DNA from: JAOUGY01 sp963785075
Lineage (GTDB): Bacteria; Actinomycetota; Acidimicrobiia; Spongiisociales; ZC4RG35
DNA: 64,000 bases
NCBI GenBank assembly: GCA_963785075.1
Contig: CAWATW010000009.1
Location: forward strand, 1-64,000
Direction of reading: 5' to 3'
Positions 1 through 8,817 of the stretch are shown piece after piece. Position 1 is the stretch's first letter. Each line of letters opens with the position of its first letter. The notes under the pieces were generated by a model. The model made no database searches. It was not told the DNA's origin and saw only the letters and a list, made by a program, of their open reading frames with translations. Both the position numbers and the translations under genes were made by a program.

Positions 1-834
1 ACCGTCCTCGCCTGGGGCCTCTCCTGGCTGATCTGGCTCCCCCAGGTCGCCGAAGCCCGGGGATGGATCGACGGGTCCGCCTCCATCTACCTGCACCTGA
101 TCGGGGGAATCGGCCCGGCGGTCGCAGCCATCCTGGTCACATGGCGCTGGTACGGCCGACCCGGGCTCCGCCGGTTGGCCCGGCAGTCCACCGCCGTCCG
201 AGACTGGCGGTGGAACCTGCTCGGGTTGCTCGGACCGGTCGCCTTGTTCTTCGCTGCGGTGGTGATCGCCCGGGTGGCCGACGGAGCCTGGCCCGACCTG
301 TCCCGCTTCGGCGGCACCGAGGAATACGCCGCCATCGGGGTAGGGCTCTACTGGCTCGCCAACCTCGTCTTCTACGGCTTCGGCGAGGAGATCGGCTGGC
401 GGGGTGTGTTGCTCCCCCGCCTCCAAGCCCACATGAGCGCCTTGACGGCCACCCTGATCGTGGCCGTGATCTGGACCCTCTGGCACATCCCCCTCTTCGC
501 CTTCGTCGACGGATACGTGGCCATGGACCTGGCCGGGCTCGGAGGCCTCTTCTTCAGCTTCCTCACCGGCGCGTTGATCATGACCTGGATCTACAACGGC
601 AGCGGTGGCAACCTCCTCGCCCTCGCACTGTTCCACGCCAGCCTCGACATCACCATCAACACCCCCACCGGCAGCGACATGCTCTACACGGCCTACGGCG
701 CCGCCATCACCGTCGCCGGAATCGCGATCCTGCTGCGCTACGGATGGCGCAACCTCGCCCACCGGTCACGGGTCACCGAACCGCCCATCGGTGTCTCCTC
801 GGACTTTGCCCTGGTCGAAGCGGGGACGTCATGA
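1..834 (+). CDS. CPBP family intramembrane metalloprotease (5' truncated by window edge)
   Basis: The reading frame is open from base 1, so the start lies outside the window; about 277 codons are visible. The protein is strongly hydrophobic with several membrane helices. It carries the hallmark CPBP (CAAX protease and bacteriocin-processing) motifs in order: EEIGWRG with the paired glutamates and arginine, HIPLF, and a late FHASLD histidine. Family members are membrane-embedded proteases or self-immunity factors; the substrate cannot be told. The stop overlaps the next start as ATGA, so it is the first visible gene of an operon with the RDD protein and the ABC exporter. An internal ATG at 175 would delete the first helices and is unlikely to be the true start. 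Confidence 0.85.
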   Translation, partial: TVLAWGLSWLIWLPQVAEARGWIDGSASIYLHLIGGIGPAVAAILVTWRWYGRPGLRRLARQSTAVRDWRWNLLGLLGPVALFFAAVVIARVADGAWPDLSRFGGTEEYAAIGVGLYWLANLVFYGFGEEIGWRGVLLPRLQAHMSALTATLIVAVIWTLWHIPLFAFVDGYVAMDLAGLGGLFFSFLTGALIMTWIYNGSGGNLLALALFHASLDITINTPTGSDMLYTAYGAAITVAGIAILLRYGWRNLAHRSRVTEPPIGVSSDFALVEAGTS

Positions 835-1415
835 CCGGCGCCGCCACCACCACCGAGAGAGCGGCGCCGAGTGCAGGCGCATGGCCGCGACTGAAGGCCA
901 TGGCGATCGACCTCACGGTCGTCGCCGGGTGGGCCGCGTTCGCCGCCGCAGCCGGATCCGTGGCCCGAGCGTCGGGGTTCGACTTTGCAACCCCGCGACA
1001 ATCCGACACCTTCGCCTTCGCCACCCTCGTCGCCCCCGTCATCCTGACCTTCGCGTTTCAGGAGGCGTCGGCACGTCGGGCGACATTCGGCAAGCACCGG
1101 CTCGGGCTCGTGGTCACCGACCGTTCCGGGAGACGTCTGGGTCTCGGCCGAGCTCTCACCCGCTCGGCCGTGAAGTTCCTCCCGTGGCAACTCGCCCACA
1201 CCGCAGTGTTCGGCCTTGTGGCCGGCTCCACCAGCACCGGACTGATGGTGCTCGCCATCACGGCTCAGGCGCTGGTCGTGGCGTCGGTGATCGCCATGGC
1301 GATCGACCCCCGCCATCGAGCGTTCCACGACTGGCTGGCCGGTACTCAGGTCTCCACCACCGGCTTGGCCCGAAGCGAATCCGATCAATCCAGCAAGAAA
1401 GGAAAGGTGTCATGA
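831..1415 (+). CDS. RDD family membrane protein
   Basis: 194 residues. The start is the ATG of an ATGA overlap with the CPBP gene. After a short polar N-terminus come three to four hydrophobic segments. RDD signatures are visible: an early RLKAMAIDL segment with the Arg and Asp that name the family, the central GKHRLGLVVTD block, and a C-terminal DPRHRAFHDWLAGT motif just before the last residues. RDD proteins are poorly characterised membrane proteins, sometimes linked to transport. Its own stop overlaps the ABC ATPase start, so it is probably translationally coupled to the exporter. Specific function unknown. Confidence 0.8.
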   Translation: MTGAATTTERAAPSAGAWPRLKAMAIDLTVVAGWAAFAAAAGSVARASGFDFATPRQSDTFAFATLVAPVILTFAFQEASARRATFGKHRLGLVVTDRSGRRLGLGRALTRSAVKFLPWQLAHTAVFGLVAGSTSTGLMVLAITAQALVVASVIAMAIDPRHRAFHDWLAGTQVSTTGLARSESDQSSKKGKVS

Positions 1416-2335
1416 CTCCTACAACCGCTATCGAAGCGCGAGGTATCACCCGCCGTTACGGCGAGGTCCAGGCACTCGCCGGAGTTGACCTCGACGTGAA
1501 GTGGGGCGAGGTCTTCGCCATCCTCGGCCCGAACGGGGCGGGGAAGACCACCATGGTCGAGATCCTCGAAGGATTGCGGCGCCGCGACGGAGGAACCGCC
1601 TCGGTACTCGGCGCCGACCCAACCGAAGCGAATCGGGCATGGCGCTCACGAATCGGTGCCGTGCTCCAGGTCAGCACCCAGAACGACGAGCTGACCGTTG
1701 GCGAGATGATCAGCGCCTTCGCCGCCTACTACCCGCAGCCACTCAAGGCCGACGTCCTCTTGGAGGCTCTCGATCTCACGGCGCAACGGGACCGCCGGGT
1801 CCATCAGCTGTCGGGAGGGCAACGGCGGCGTCTCGACCTCGCCCTCGGCCTGGTCGGCGACCCCGAGCTGGTATTCCTCGACGAGCCCACGACCGGCCTG
1901 GACCCCGAAGTCCGGATCCGGATCTGGGACTTCGTCAAGGGCCTTTCGAACAAGGGCATGACAATCCTCCTCACCACCCACTACATGGAGGAAGCAGAGA
2001 GACTGGCCGACCAGGTGGCAGTGCTCGTCGCCGGCAAGATCGTCGCCGGCGGAGCCCCCGAGCAGTTGATCGGGGCGCAGCAGTCACACGTGTCGTTCCG
2101 GCTGACCGGGCCGCTGACGACCGCACCACTCCCCGATGGCGTCCCCGGCATCGTCAGCCGCGATGGTGATCGGATCGTGGTCGCCACACAGCACCCCACC
2201 GACACCGTGACTCGCTGCGTCGGGTGGGCGGCGAGCTTCGGTGGGAGCCTCGCCGACCTCGAAGTCGAGAAGCGCGGGCTCGAGCAGGTCTACCTCGATC
2301 TGCTCACCAACACCAGAGAGGAGTCGACGATATGA
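1412..2335 (+). CDS. ABC transporter ATP-binding protein (DrrA-like)
   Basis: 307 residues. The ATG at 1412 is preceded by AGGAAAGG and overlaps the preceding stop. Walker A is GPNGAGKTT, the ABC signature is LSGGQRRR, Walker B is LVFLDEP followed by the TTGLDP D-loop region, and the switch histidine lies in TTHYMEEAE. The C-terminal tail after about residue 215 resembles that of DrrA/CcmA-type exporters. It energises export through the permease encoded next door, with which it shares an ATGA overlap. The substrate (drug, lipid or antimicrobial) cannot be inferred from sequence. Confidence 0.93.
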   Translation: MTPTTAIEARGITRRYGEVQALAGVDLDVKWGEVFAILGPNGAGKTTMVEILEGLRRRDGGTASVLGADPTEANRAWRSRIGAVLQVSTQNDELTVGEMISAFAAYYPQPLKADVLLEALDLTAQRDRRVHQLSGGQRRRLDLALGLVGDPELVFLDEPTTGLDPEVRIRIWDFVKGLSNKGMTILLTTHYMEEAERLADQVAVLVAGKIVAGGAPEQLIGAQQSHVSFRLTGPLTTAPLPDGVPGIVSRDGDRIVVATQHPTDTVTRCVGWAASFGGSLADLEVEKRGLEQVYLDLLTNTREESTI

Positions 2336-3171
2336 CAACGACACAACAGGAGCGCCTACCCGAGACCGCACTCCCGAACCCGATTCGTCTCGGATTCACT
2401 CAAGCCGCACTGGAGATGAAGTCCTTCGTCCGGGCAAAGGACATGGTCTTCTTCACGCTCGGACTACCGCTCATGTTCCTGCTCGTGTTCGGGCTGGTCT
2501 TCGCCGGCGAACTCGAAGGAACCGAGGTGAGCGTGGGCCAATGGTTCACGCCCGGCATCATCGCCGCGTCGGTGCTGTCTGCCGGCATTGTCAACCTGGC
2601 CACGTCGATGGCCATCGAACGCCACGACGGCACGTTGCGTCGGCTGGCACTGACACCCCTCCCGACCACCTCGTATCTCATCGGCAAGATCCTCATGACG
2701 GTGGTCACAGCCATCGGCATGACGGTGGTGCTCCTCGGAGTGGGTGTCCTTCTCTTCGACGTCATGCTGCCGACCAATACCGATCGCTGGATGACGTTCG
2801 GATGGGTGTTCGGGCTCGGCGTAGTGGCATCGTCGGTCCTCGGCATCGCCATGTCGTCGATCCCACGCTCGGCCAAGTCCGCCTCCGCAGTGTTCAACCT
2901 GCCGTTCCTCGGGCTGATGTTCATCTCCGGCGTGTTCATCGAGTCGAACTCGATACCCGACTGGGTACGAACCGTGGCTGGCGTGTTCCCGTTGCGCTGG
3001 TTGGCGTCGGGGATGCGGGCAGCATTCCTGCCGGCGGAATTCGAACAGGTCTTCGAGCCGGGAGGCTCCTACGACCTGGACATTGGCGCGGCGGTCCTGG
3101 CCGCATGGGTGGTCGTCGGCTTCGTGTTCGCCGTCGCCACGTTCCGCTGGGGACGTGAACGACGCCGCTGA
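2332..3171 (+). CDS. ABC-2 type transporter permease (DrrB-like)
   Basis: 279 residues. The start at 2332 overlaps the ATPase stop and follows a GAGAGGAG ribosome-binding site. Six hydrophobic segments are visible, with a large extracytoplasmic stretch after the first, and the typical ABC-2 pattern of a conserved cytoplasmic loop (ERHDGTLRRLALTPLP) followed by membrane helices. A late segment with FISGVFIE and the sequence VFPLRWLASGMR matches the ABC-2 permease family. It forms the membrane channel for the adjacent ATPase. It is the last gene of the operon; 137 non-coding bases follow. Confidence 0.92.
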   Translation: MTTTQQERLPETALPNPIRLGFTQAALEMKSFVRAKDMVFFTLGLPLMFLLVFGLVFAGELEGTEVSVGQWFTPGIIAASVLSAGIVNLATSMAIERHDGTLRRLALTPLPTTSYLIGKILMTVVTAIGMTVVLLGVGVLLFDVMLPTNTDRWMTFGWVFGLGVVASSVLGIAMSSIPRSAKSASAVFNLPFLGLMFISGVFIESNSIPDWVRTVAGVFPLRWLASGMRAAFLPAEFEQVFEPGGSYDLDIGAAVLAAWVVVGFVFAVATFRWGRERRR

Positions 3172-3308
3172 TCAAATCGAGACCAAGACCGTGACCGTCG
3201 GCGGAGGCGCCACGTCGCCGGCGGCACGCTTGGGCTGCCTGTCCTCGGGTGCTCCATGCTCCGGACGGGGCACGGCCTGTTCTCGCCGCTTCGGCGAAAG
3301 GACACCTC

Positions 3309-4967
3309 ATGTTCATCACCGACATCCTCCTCCTCATCTCCCTTCTCGCTTTCTGCTGCGCATGGTTCTGGCGGACTCTCGGTCCGCGCGAGCCCGTCCT
3401 GTGGGCGTCCGCCGCGGCCGCCGCCGCCCTGGCCCTACTCGGAGTCCTCCGCGGACGGTGGCAGGGGGCCGTCGGCCTGGCCGTGGCCGTCATCTTCCTG
3501 CTCGTCCTGGCCATCCGCCGACTCCGTGAGTCTCGACCCAAGAACCGCATCCCTCTGGTGTCGGGAGCGACCTTCGTGCTGCTCACCGGCCTCGCCTTTG
3601 TACCCCTCTATTTGGTGCCGGTCTTCAGCCTTCCCGCCCCGGAGGGTCCGCACGTCGTTGGCGTGCGGGACTTCGAGTTGACCGATCACAGCCGGCTGGG
3701 CGTCTTGTATGCCGCAGCGAGTGAGCCCCGACGGTTGGCGGTACGGGTGTGGTATCCCGCCTCCACGGCAGCTGGCCACACGGTTCGGCCGTATGCGACC
3801 GAGGCCGAGATCGAGACCACGTTCGCCGCGATCGCCACCGAAGAGTTCGGCATGCCCTCCTTCTTCTTCTCACATCTGAGGGGCGTGGAAACTCACTCCT
3901 ACACGGACGCCCCGGTACTGGACAGCAACGAGCCGCTTCCGGTCGTCTTCTTCAACCACGGCCTCAACGGCTACCTCTCGCAGAACTCGGTGCTGATGGA
4001 ACACCTCGCCGGCAATGGCTACGTCGTCTTCTCCATCGCCCACCCCTACGACGCCGCACCCATCGTGTTCGGGAACGGTGACGTCGTCCGGCTCCCGGCA
4101 GAAGAAGTGAAGAATCGAGCTGAAGGGGTCGAACAACCCGAGGAGATCAAGAATCTCGCTCTGGAGGCGGAACCGAAGCGCATGCAAGGCAGTACATACC
4201 AAGACCGCTTCGAGGGCACCATCGGCATTTTGCGCATGTTCAACATGATCGACGACCGGGTCTACGACGAAAGCCCCCGGGTCTGGGTGGACGACGTGCT
4301 CTTCGTGGAAGAGGCTCTCGCTTCGGGCCAGGCGCCGCCGGTCATCGCCGACATCCTCGGACAGGCGGACCTCACACGAGTGGGCCACCTGGGACACTCG
4401 TACGGCGGCGCGACTGCCGCCGCAATCGCCTACGAAGACCCTCGAGCAGGCGCCGCCGTCAACCTCGACGGAAGCAACGACCGGAACTCGGGCTGGAACG
4501 CAGACATCCCCGTTCCGTTCATGATGATCTACTCAGATGTGACCGCACTTTGGGGCGAGGTCGAAGGCCCCCCACCCCGACCAGTCGGGTTCAACGACTT
4601 CGTGTACGAACGATACGAGACGGCCGGTCTGCGCGACGACATCACCCGTCTCCGCGTGATGGGCACCAACCACTTCGGGGTCACCGACAACCAGTTGATG
4701 ACCCGTGGCCCCCTCCACACCATGCTCACCGGCCCGCTGGACCCCCAGCGCACGCTCGACATCCTCAACCTGTTCATCTGTGACTTCTTCGACACCCACC
4801 TCCGAGGCGAGGCAAACGGCTTCCCCGAGGCACAACTCGCCGCCTATCCCGACGACGTCGCCAGCCACGACGTGTCGGGGGTGCGCCAATGGTGGACCTC
4901 CAACACGCCGGCCGAGCAGGCGTCCATGGAACAAGCCCTCGACAAGGCTCGTTCGAGCGGACCGTGA
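3309..4967 (+). CDS. membrane-anchored alpha/beta hydrolase, PAF-acetylhydrolase-like
   Basis: 552 residues. The chosen ATG at 3309 has AAAGGA six bases upstream; an in-frame start at 3249 would add an Arg/Ala-rich tail and is less likely. The first ~110 residues contain four hydrophobic helices, so the enzyme is anchored in the membrane. The catalytic part follows: an oxyanion-region HGLNGY motif, the nucleophile elbow GHSYGG, and a late His within GTNHFGVTD. The spacing, with a long insert between the oxyanion and nucleophile motifs, fits the platelet-activating-factor acetylhydrolase/lipase group. The physiological ester is unknown. It is transcribed after the ABC operon but separated by 137 bases. 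Confidence 0.8.
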   Translation: MFITDILLLISLLAFCCAWFWRTLGPREPVLWASAAAAAALALLGVLRGRWQGAVGLAVAVIFLLVLAIRRLRESRPKNRIPLVSGATFVLLTGLAFVPLYLVPVFSLPAPEGPHVVGVRDFELTDHSRLGVLYAAASEPRRLAVRVWYPASTAAGHTVRPYATEAEIETTFAAIATEEFGMPSFFFSHLRGVETHSYTDAPVLDSNEPLPVVFFNHGLNGYLSQNSVLMEHLAGNGYVVFSIAHPYDAAPIVFGNGDVVRLPAEEVKNRAEGVEQPEEIKNLALEAEPKRMQGSTYQDRFEGTIGILRMFNMIDDRVYDESPRVWVDDVLFVEEALASGQAPPVIADILGQADLTRVGHLGHSYGGATAAAIAYEDPRAGAAVNLDGSNDRNSGWNADIPVPFMMIYSDVTALWGEVEGPPPRPVGFNDFVYERYETAGLRDDITRLRVMGTNHFGVTDNQLMTRGPLHTMLTGPLDPQRTLDILNLFICDFFDTHLRGEANGFPEAQLAAYPDDVASHDVSGVRQWWTSNTPAEQASMEQALDKARSSGP

Positions 4968-5089
4968 GCTTCGGACCAACTCACGGAGTGGCGTCCGGGC
5001 CCGCTCGGCGCGGCGGCGATCCTGACGCAACCGGAGTTGGTCCAATCCAGCGGTACCCGAACGCTGGTCGTCTGGCCGCCGACCATTGA

Positions 5090-5330
5090 GTGCTCGCCCT
5101 CGACCACGTGGCCGGCACCGGCCGCCGGACCCTTCCCAAGGAGTTGATCGATCGTCAAGTCCATGCGGCTTGGATCTTCGAGGTTCTCGACTGGCTTGGC
5201 TTGGAGCGGGCCCGATTCATCGGCTCATCGCAGGGTGTTGGTGCGTCCTCGACCTTGTGTCATGGACCCAGGCCGCGTCGAGGCTGCAGGGCTGTTGGCG
5301 CGGCGCGCCCTTCGCTCCTGGAGGATGATG
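5090..5330 (+). pseudogene. alpha/beta hydrolase remnant
   Basis: The frame from 5090 reads a segment very like the core of an alpha/beta hydrolase: a VLALDHVAGTGR strand-turn, DRQVHAAWIFEVLDWLGLERA, then the nucleophile elbow GSSQG. No N-terminal third with an HG oxyanion motif is present upstream, because a stop immediately precedes 5090. After about 5245 the hydrolase-like sequence (DPGRVEAAGLLA) continues in the next forward frame, implying a frameshift. No catalytic Asp or His region follows. This is best explained as a decayed gene fragment. It is distinct from the intact hydrolase upstream. Confidence 0.5.
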
Positions 5331-5493
5331 AGCCTGTCGTTGCGGATGCCCGATCTCCCTGGATGGACGGCGACCTCGGCGCACCGCCATCGTCGGCCAC
5401 CCGTCCACATCGATGACCGGGAGCCGCGTCATGGCGTGAGGGACAGTGGGAGGCTCATTGCTCGGCGATTCGGACCAATCCCAGGACGCAGAA

Positions 5494-5523
5494 CGGCCGG
5501 GAGCCGACATGCGCTCCCGGCCG
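5494..5523 (-). terminator. hairpin terminator downstream of the secreted-protein gene
   Basis: An 11-bp perfect stem (5494-5504 with 5513-5523, arm CGGCCGGGAGC) closes an 8-base loop, 14 bases beyond the stop of the minus-strand gene ending at 5537. No clear U-tract follows, as is common in GC-rich actinobacteria. Confidence 0.6.
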
Positions 5524-5536
5524 GATATTCCCTCAC

Positions 5537-6031
5537 CTAGCGGGAGATGTTCCCGACGAACACCTTGGCGAAGGTTCCCGTGTTGAGATCGACGGTTGTC
5601 GTGCCGGTACCCGAGCCGGTTGCCCCTGCCCACGTGCCCGTTCCACCGATCACCGTCCACACATCCGTTCCCTCGTACACGCCAGGCGAGACCGGGGTGG
5701 CGACCTGCTGGCACAGAATGGTGATCGAGCCGCCGCCGGGCATGTCGAGAGTCTCGGTCAGCGTGTCAGTGATCAGGCCCGCAGGACTCACGGCCTCGAC
5801 GACCACGTCGCCCCGGTAGGCGAACCCGCCGATCCGGGTACCGACGCCCACGCCGTCGAGATGGAACGAGTCCGCTCCTGTGGCTTCGAGAGTGCCCTGG
5901 GCCACGATCGTGACCGACGACGGGGCGGCCGCCAGCGCCGGCGTGGCCACCGTCCCGAGCAATGCCGCAACAACCGCCATCATCGAGAACCACCTGATCC
6001 GCCTGGACGGTTCGGTCGTGCTGTTCATCAT
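5537..6031 (-). CDS. secreted protein of unknown function
   Basis: 164 residues. The ATG at 6031 has AGGAG six bases upstream. A signal peptide is clear: a basic start (RRIRW), a hydrophobic core and an ALAAAP cleavage region near residue 35. The mature part is rich in Gly, Thr and Val, predicted all-beta, and ends with GGTGTWAGATGSGTGT, reminiscent of small beta-barrel proteins of the allene-oxide-cyclase/dirigent type. A hairpin lies in its leader and another just after its stop. It is a single-gene unit divergent from the LuxR-type regulator. Function not recognised. Confidence 0.75.
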   Translation of the reverse strand: MMNSTTEPSRRIRWFSMMAVVAALLGTVATPALAAAPSSVTIVAQGTLEATGADSFHLDGVGVGTRIGGFAYRGDVVVEAVSPAGLITDTLTETLDMPGGGSITILCQQVATPVSPGVYEGTDVWTVIGGTGTWAGATGSGTGTTTVDLNTGTFAKVFVGNISR

Positions 6032-6052
6032 GGGAATCTCCTGTCCCTCGGT

Positions 6053-6071
6053 GCCCGACGGTTCGTCGGGC
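6053..6071 (-). promoter_or_regulatory. leader hairpin upstream of the secreted-protein gene
   Basis: A perfect 8-bp stem (6053-6060 with 6064-6071, arm GCCCGACG) and a 3-base loop lie 22 bases upstream of the minus-strand start at 6031, within the 116-bp divergent intergenic region. It could be an mRNA leader structure or an operator palindrome; the sequence does not decide. Confidence 0.35.
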
Positions 6072-6147
6072 GGCTACCGTCGCAACGTATGGGGGAGCCG
6101 TTTGGGGCACATCGGGAGGTTTCCCTATTTCGAGTTCATCGCTTCGT

Positions 6148-7674
6148 ATGGGCGAGCTGGTCGCCACGCTGGCCTTGGCTCAGGACAACGCCTTCGGCCA
6201 GCCGCTGGAGTCGCAGCTGAGGTCGTGTCTTCTGGCAATGTGGATGGCCGACGAGGCGGGGCTGTCGCAGACGACCTGCGAGACCGTCTACTGGGTGGCG
6301 CTCCTCCGCTACGTCGGATGCACGGGCCACGCCCACGAGGTGGCGACGCTGTTTGGCGACGAGATCGCCATTCGCGCCCAAACGCTGGTCCACGACGCCG
6401 GAAACCCCGCAGAGGTCATGGGCGACGTGGTGCGTTTTGCCACGGCGGGCAAGTCGCCGCAAGAGGCCGAACAGATCGTCGCCATGATCGAAGCCGGCGC
6501 GCACGACTGGGCCGTCCACAACTTCGCCTCTGGCTGTGAGGTCGGTGACATGCTCGTCGATCGTCTCGGCTTCGGTGAAGAGGTGCGCGACTCACTCAGG
6601 CACACCTTCGAGCGCTGGAACGGCAACGGTTTCCCCAACGGCGCCGCCGGCGACGCCATCCCGCTTCCCATGCGAATCGTCCATGTGTCCCAGGACATGG
6701 AGGCGATCAGTCGGAACCTCTCGCCCGCACATGCCCTCGACGCGGTGAGAGCACGACGGGACTCGACCTACGATCCCGAACTCGCCGACCTCTTCGCCGC
6801 CAACGGCGAGGTCTGGCTCTCCCAACTCGCCGACGTCGAGCCATGGCATGCCGTCATGAGACTCGAATCCAAACCGCACCGCCTGCTCGACGACGCCGAA
6901 CTGGACGATGCACTCCTGGTGGCGTCGGATTTCATCGATCTGAAGTCGCCGTACCTGGCCGGCCACAGCCGGCGCTGCGCCCGACTGGTGGTCGATGCGG
7001 CGTCACTCCTCGGATTCGACGACGCAGAGGCGACACGACTGCAAATGGCGGCGCTGGTTCACGAGTTCGGAACGTCGGCGATCCCGAACTCGATCTGGGA
7101 CAAGCCCGGCCCGCTCACACGCGCCGAGCGCGACCGGGTGGAACTCCATCCAATGCTTACCGAGCAGATGCTGCGGCGCTCGCCCCGCCTGGCAATGCTC
7201 AATCCGATCGCGTGCTCACATCACGAGAGGGCCGACGGATCGGGATATCACCGAGGGCTCGCCGTGCCCGCCCTCGATCCGAGCGCCATGGTCCTGGCCG
7301 CGGTGGACATGTATGTCGGATTGACGACCGATCGTGCCGACCGACCCGCACATTCGGACGAGGACGCCGCACGAGAGCTCCGATCATGCTCCTCGGACGG
7401 CGCCCTCGACCGACGGGTGACCGAAGCGGTGCTCCAGGCGGCCGGGCACGCAGCGAAGGTTCGAAACCTCGCCAATCCGGGTGGGCTGACAAGACGCGAG
7501 GTCGAGGTGTTGCGACTGGCAGCCCGCGGGCTCACCACCCAGCAAATCGCCGATGAGCTGTTCATTTCTCCAAAGACAGCCGACCACCACATCCAACACG
7601 TCTACACGAAGATCGGCGTGGCCACGCGGGCAGGTGCCGCCCTGTGGGCCGTCCAGAATCGGGTCGTGAGCTGA
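6148..7674 (+). CDS. HD-GYP-like domain protein with LuxR-type DNA-binding domain
   Basis: 508 residues. The C-terminus (about 444-505) is a clear LuxR helix-turn-helix: LTRREVEVLRLAARGLTTQQIA, then FISPKTADHHIQHVYTKIGV. The central region has HD-GYP features: HEFGTSAIPNSIWDKPG near residue 304 and HHERADGSGYHRG near 357. The canonical HD pair is replaced by HE and GYP by GYH, so phosphodiesterase activity is doubtful. An earlier segment near 151-165 (HTFERWNGNGFPNG) looks like a second, still more degenerate GYP motif, suggesting a duplication. Proteins of this kind are probably ligand-sensing transcription regulators. The target is unknown. Confidence 0.82.
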   Translation: MGELVATLALAQDNAFGQPLESQLRSCLLAMWMADEAGLSQTTCETVYWVALLRYVGCTGHAHEVATLFGDEIAIRAQTLVHDAGNPAEVMGDVVRFATAGKSPQEAEQIVAMIEAGAHDWAVHNFASGCEVGDMLVDRLGFGEEVRDSLRHTFERWNGNGFPNGAAGDAIPLPMRIVHVSQDMEAISRNLSPAHALDAVRARRDSTYDPELADLFAANGEVWLSQLADVEPWHAVMRLESKPHRLLDDAELDDALLVASDFIDLKSPYLAGHSRRCARLVVDAASLLGFDDAEATRLQMAALVHEFGTSAIPNSIWDKPGPLTRAERDRVELHPMLTEQMLRRSPRLAMLNPIACSHHERADGSGYHRGLAVPALDPSAMVLAAVDMYVGLTTDRADRPAHSDEDAARELRSCSSDGALDRRVTEAVLQAAGHAAKVRNLANPGGLTRREVEVLRLAARGLTTQQIADELFISPKTADHHIQHVYTKIGVATRAGAALWAVQNRVVS

Positions 7675-7787
7675 GCCCAAAGGGCCGAATCGGCCAAGCC
7701 TTCGAACGGCTGTTCCCGCGTGCGAACGTCGCATCGCGCTTGCGCCATCCGGCAACCGGGCGACAGTGGACAGACCTGCATTCGAAT

Positions 7788-7817
7788 GAGCCCACGGGCC
7801 ATTTGGCCCGTGGGCTC
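7788..7817. terminator. bidirectional terminator between convergent genes
   Basis: A perfect 13-bp stem (7788-7800 with 7805-7817, arm GAGCCCACGGGCC) with loop ATTT lies between the plus-strand gene ending at 7674 and the minus-strand gene ending at 7841. It is placed to serve both. Confidence 0.8.
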
Positions 7818-7840
7818 CGTCCGCCGATCGGCGAGGATCA

Positions 7841-8710
7841 TCAAAGGTGGCGCCCTGCGACTTGGGCGAAGGCACGATCGTCGCTGCCCCGATGGAGGAT
7901 GTCGACGACGGCGTCGTTTCGTCGCAGCATCCGGCGGCGGTCGAAAGCCACCACCGCCGCCGCTGCGATCACGTAGAACAAGGTGTCCCACGGTTGGGCA
8001 TCGGGGAAGAGGGGATTCATGACCTGGAAGTGGAGCAGCCACGCCACCAGGAGACTCCCGTTCGAGGCGTTGAACAGCGACGTGAAGATCACGGAGACGG
8101 CAAGCAGGCCGACGAAGTAGGGGCCGAAAGACCATGCACTCTGAATGGTCCCCGACATCGCAAACGCCGGCAGGTGCCACCCGGCCCAGGCGAGCCCCAG
8201 CAGGAGCGCCGAGACGAGTGGCGGGAAGCGACGCTGCAACATGGGAAGCGCAACGCCCCGCCAGCCGATCTCCTCGACCGTCCCGGCCAGGAACATGAGC
8301 TGGGCCAGGACCGGAAGTGCGGTGTACCACGGCGAGAACACCGGGGAGTCGCCCGCGGTGCCTGAGGCGAATGCGCCGGCATAGACGATGGCCGGAATGC
8401 CGGCGACGAGCAACAACCAGCCCCAGACGGGCATGCGGAGCATCCGGAACCGCCGGAAGAAGCTGCGGAACCCCTCTCTGCCGTGGTGATGCCACACCAT
8501 CACCAGTCCCGAGATCGCAGGTGCGTAGACGGCAAGCACATACAGCGGGTTCGTGAGCCCGACCGGCCCGAACACCGCGACTGCGTCGGGGGCGAAGATC
8601 AGAATCGCTGCAATCCCCCAGGTGAGGGCGAAGGTCAGGGTGAAGAAGAAGCCGAGCCCGCGCTTGCGGGGCTTGGTCTCGACGACTCGTGCGGTTTCTG
8701 CGATGGCCAT
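7841..8710 (-). CDS. CPBP family intramembrane metalloprotease
   Basis: 289 residues. The ATG at 8710 has AAAAGGA six bases upstream. There are about eight hydrophobic segments. The family motifs are EEIGWRG (paired Glu plus Arg), GWHLPAF and LLHFQVMNP, in the same order as in the CPBP gene at the left edge. It is a second, divergent copy rather than a tandem duplicate. It stands alone, with the response regulator ending 107 bases upstream on the same strand. Role could be peptide processing or immunity to a membrane-active compound; substrate unknown. Confidence 0.87.
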   Translation of the reverse strand: MAIAETARVVETKPRKRGLGFFFTLTFALTWGIAAILIFAPDAVAVFGPVGLTNPLYVLAVYAPAISGLVMVWHHHGREGFRSFFRRFRMLRMPVWGWLLLVAGIPAIVYAGAFASGTAGDSPVFSPWYTALPVLAQLMFLAGTVEEIGWRGVALPMLQRRFPPLVSALLLGLAWAGWHLPAFAMSGTIQSAWSFGPYFVGLLAVSVIFTSLFNASNGSLLVAWLLHFQVMNPLFPDAQPWDTLFYVIAAAAVVAFDRRRMLRRNDAVVDILHRGSDDRAFAQVAGRHL

Positions 8711-8817
8711 GGCGTTCCTTTTGTCGGCCTGTGACCAACGTATGGAGCAACCTGCGATGCGTCATCGGAGCGTGGTTTGGATCGGGTCTCAACCCCAGGG
8801 TTGAACCGAGCGTGCCC

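Noticed and set aside
605..1411. Long frame running into the ABC ATPase gene
   Set aside because: This upstream part is Arg/Pro/Ser-rich and overlaps the CPBP and RDD genes; the real ATPase starts at 1412.
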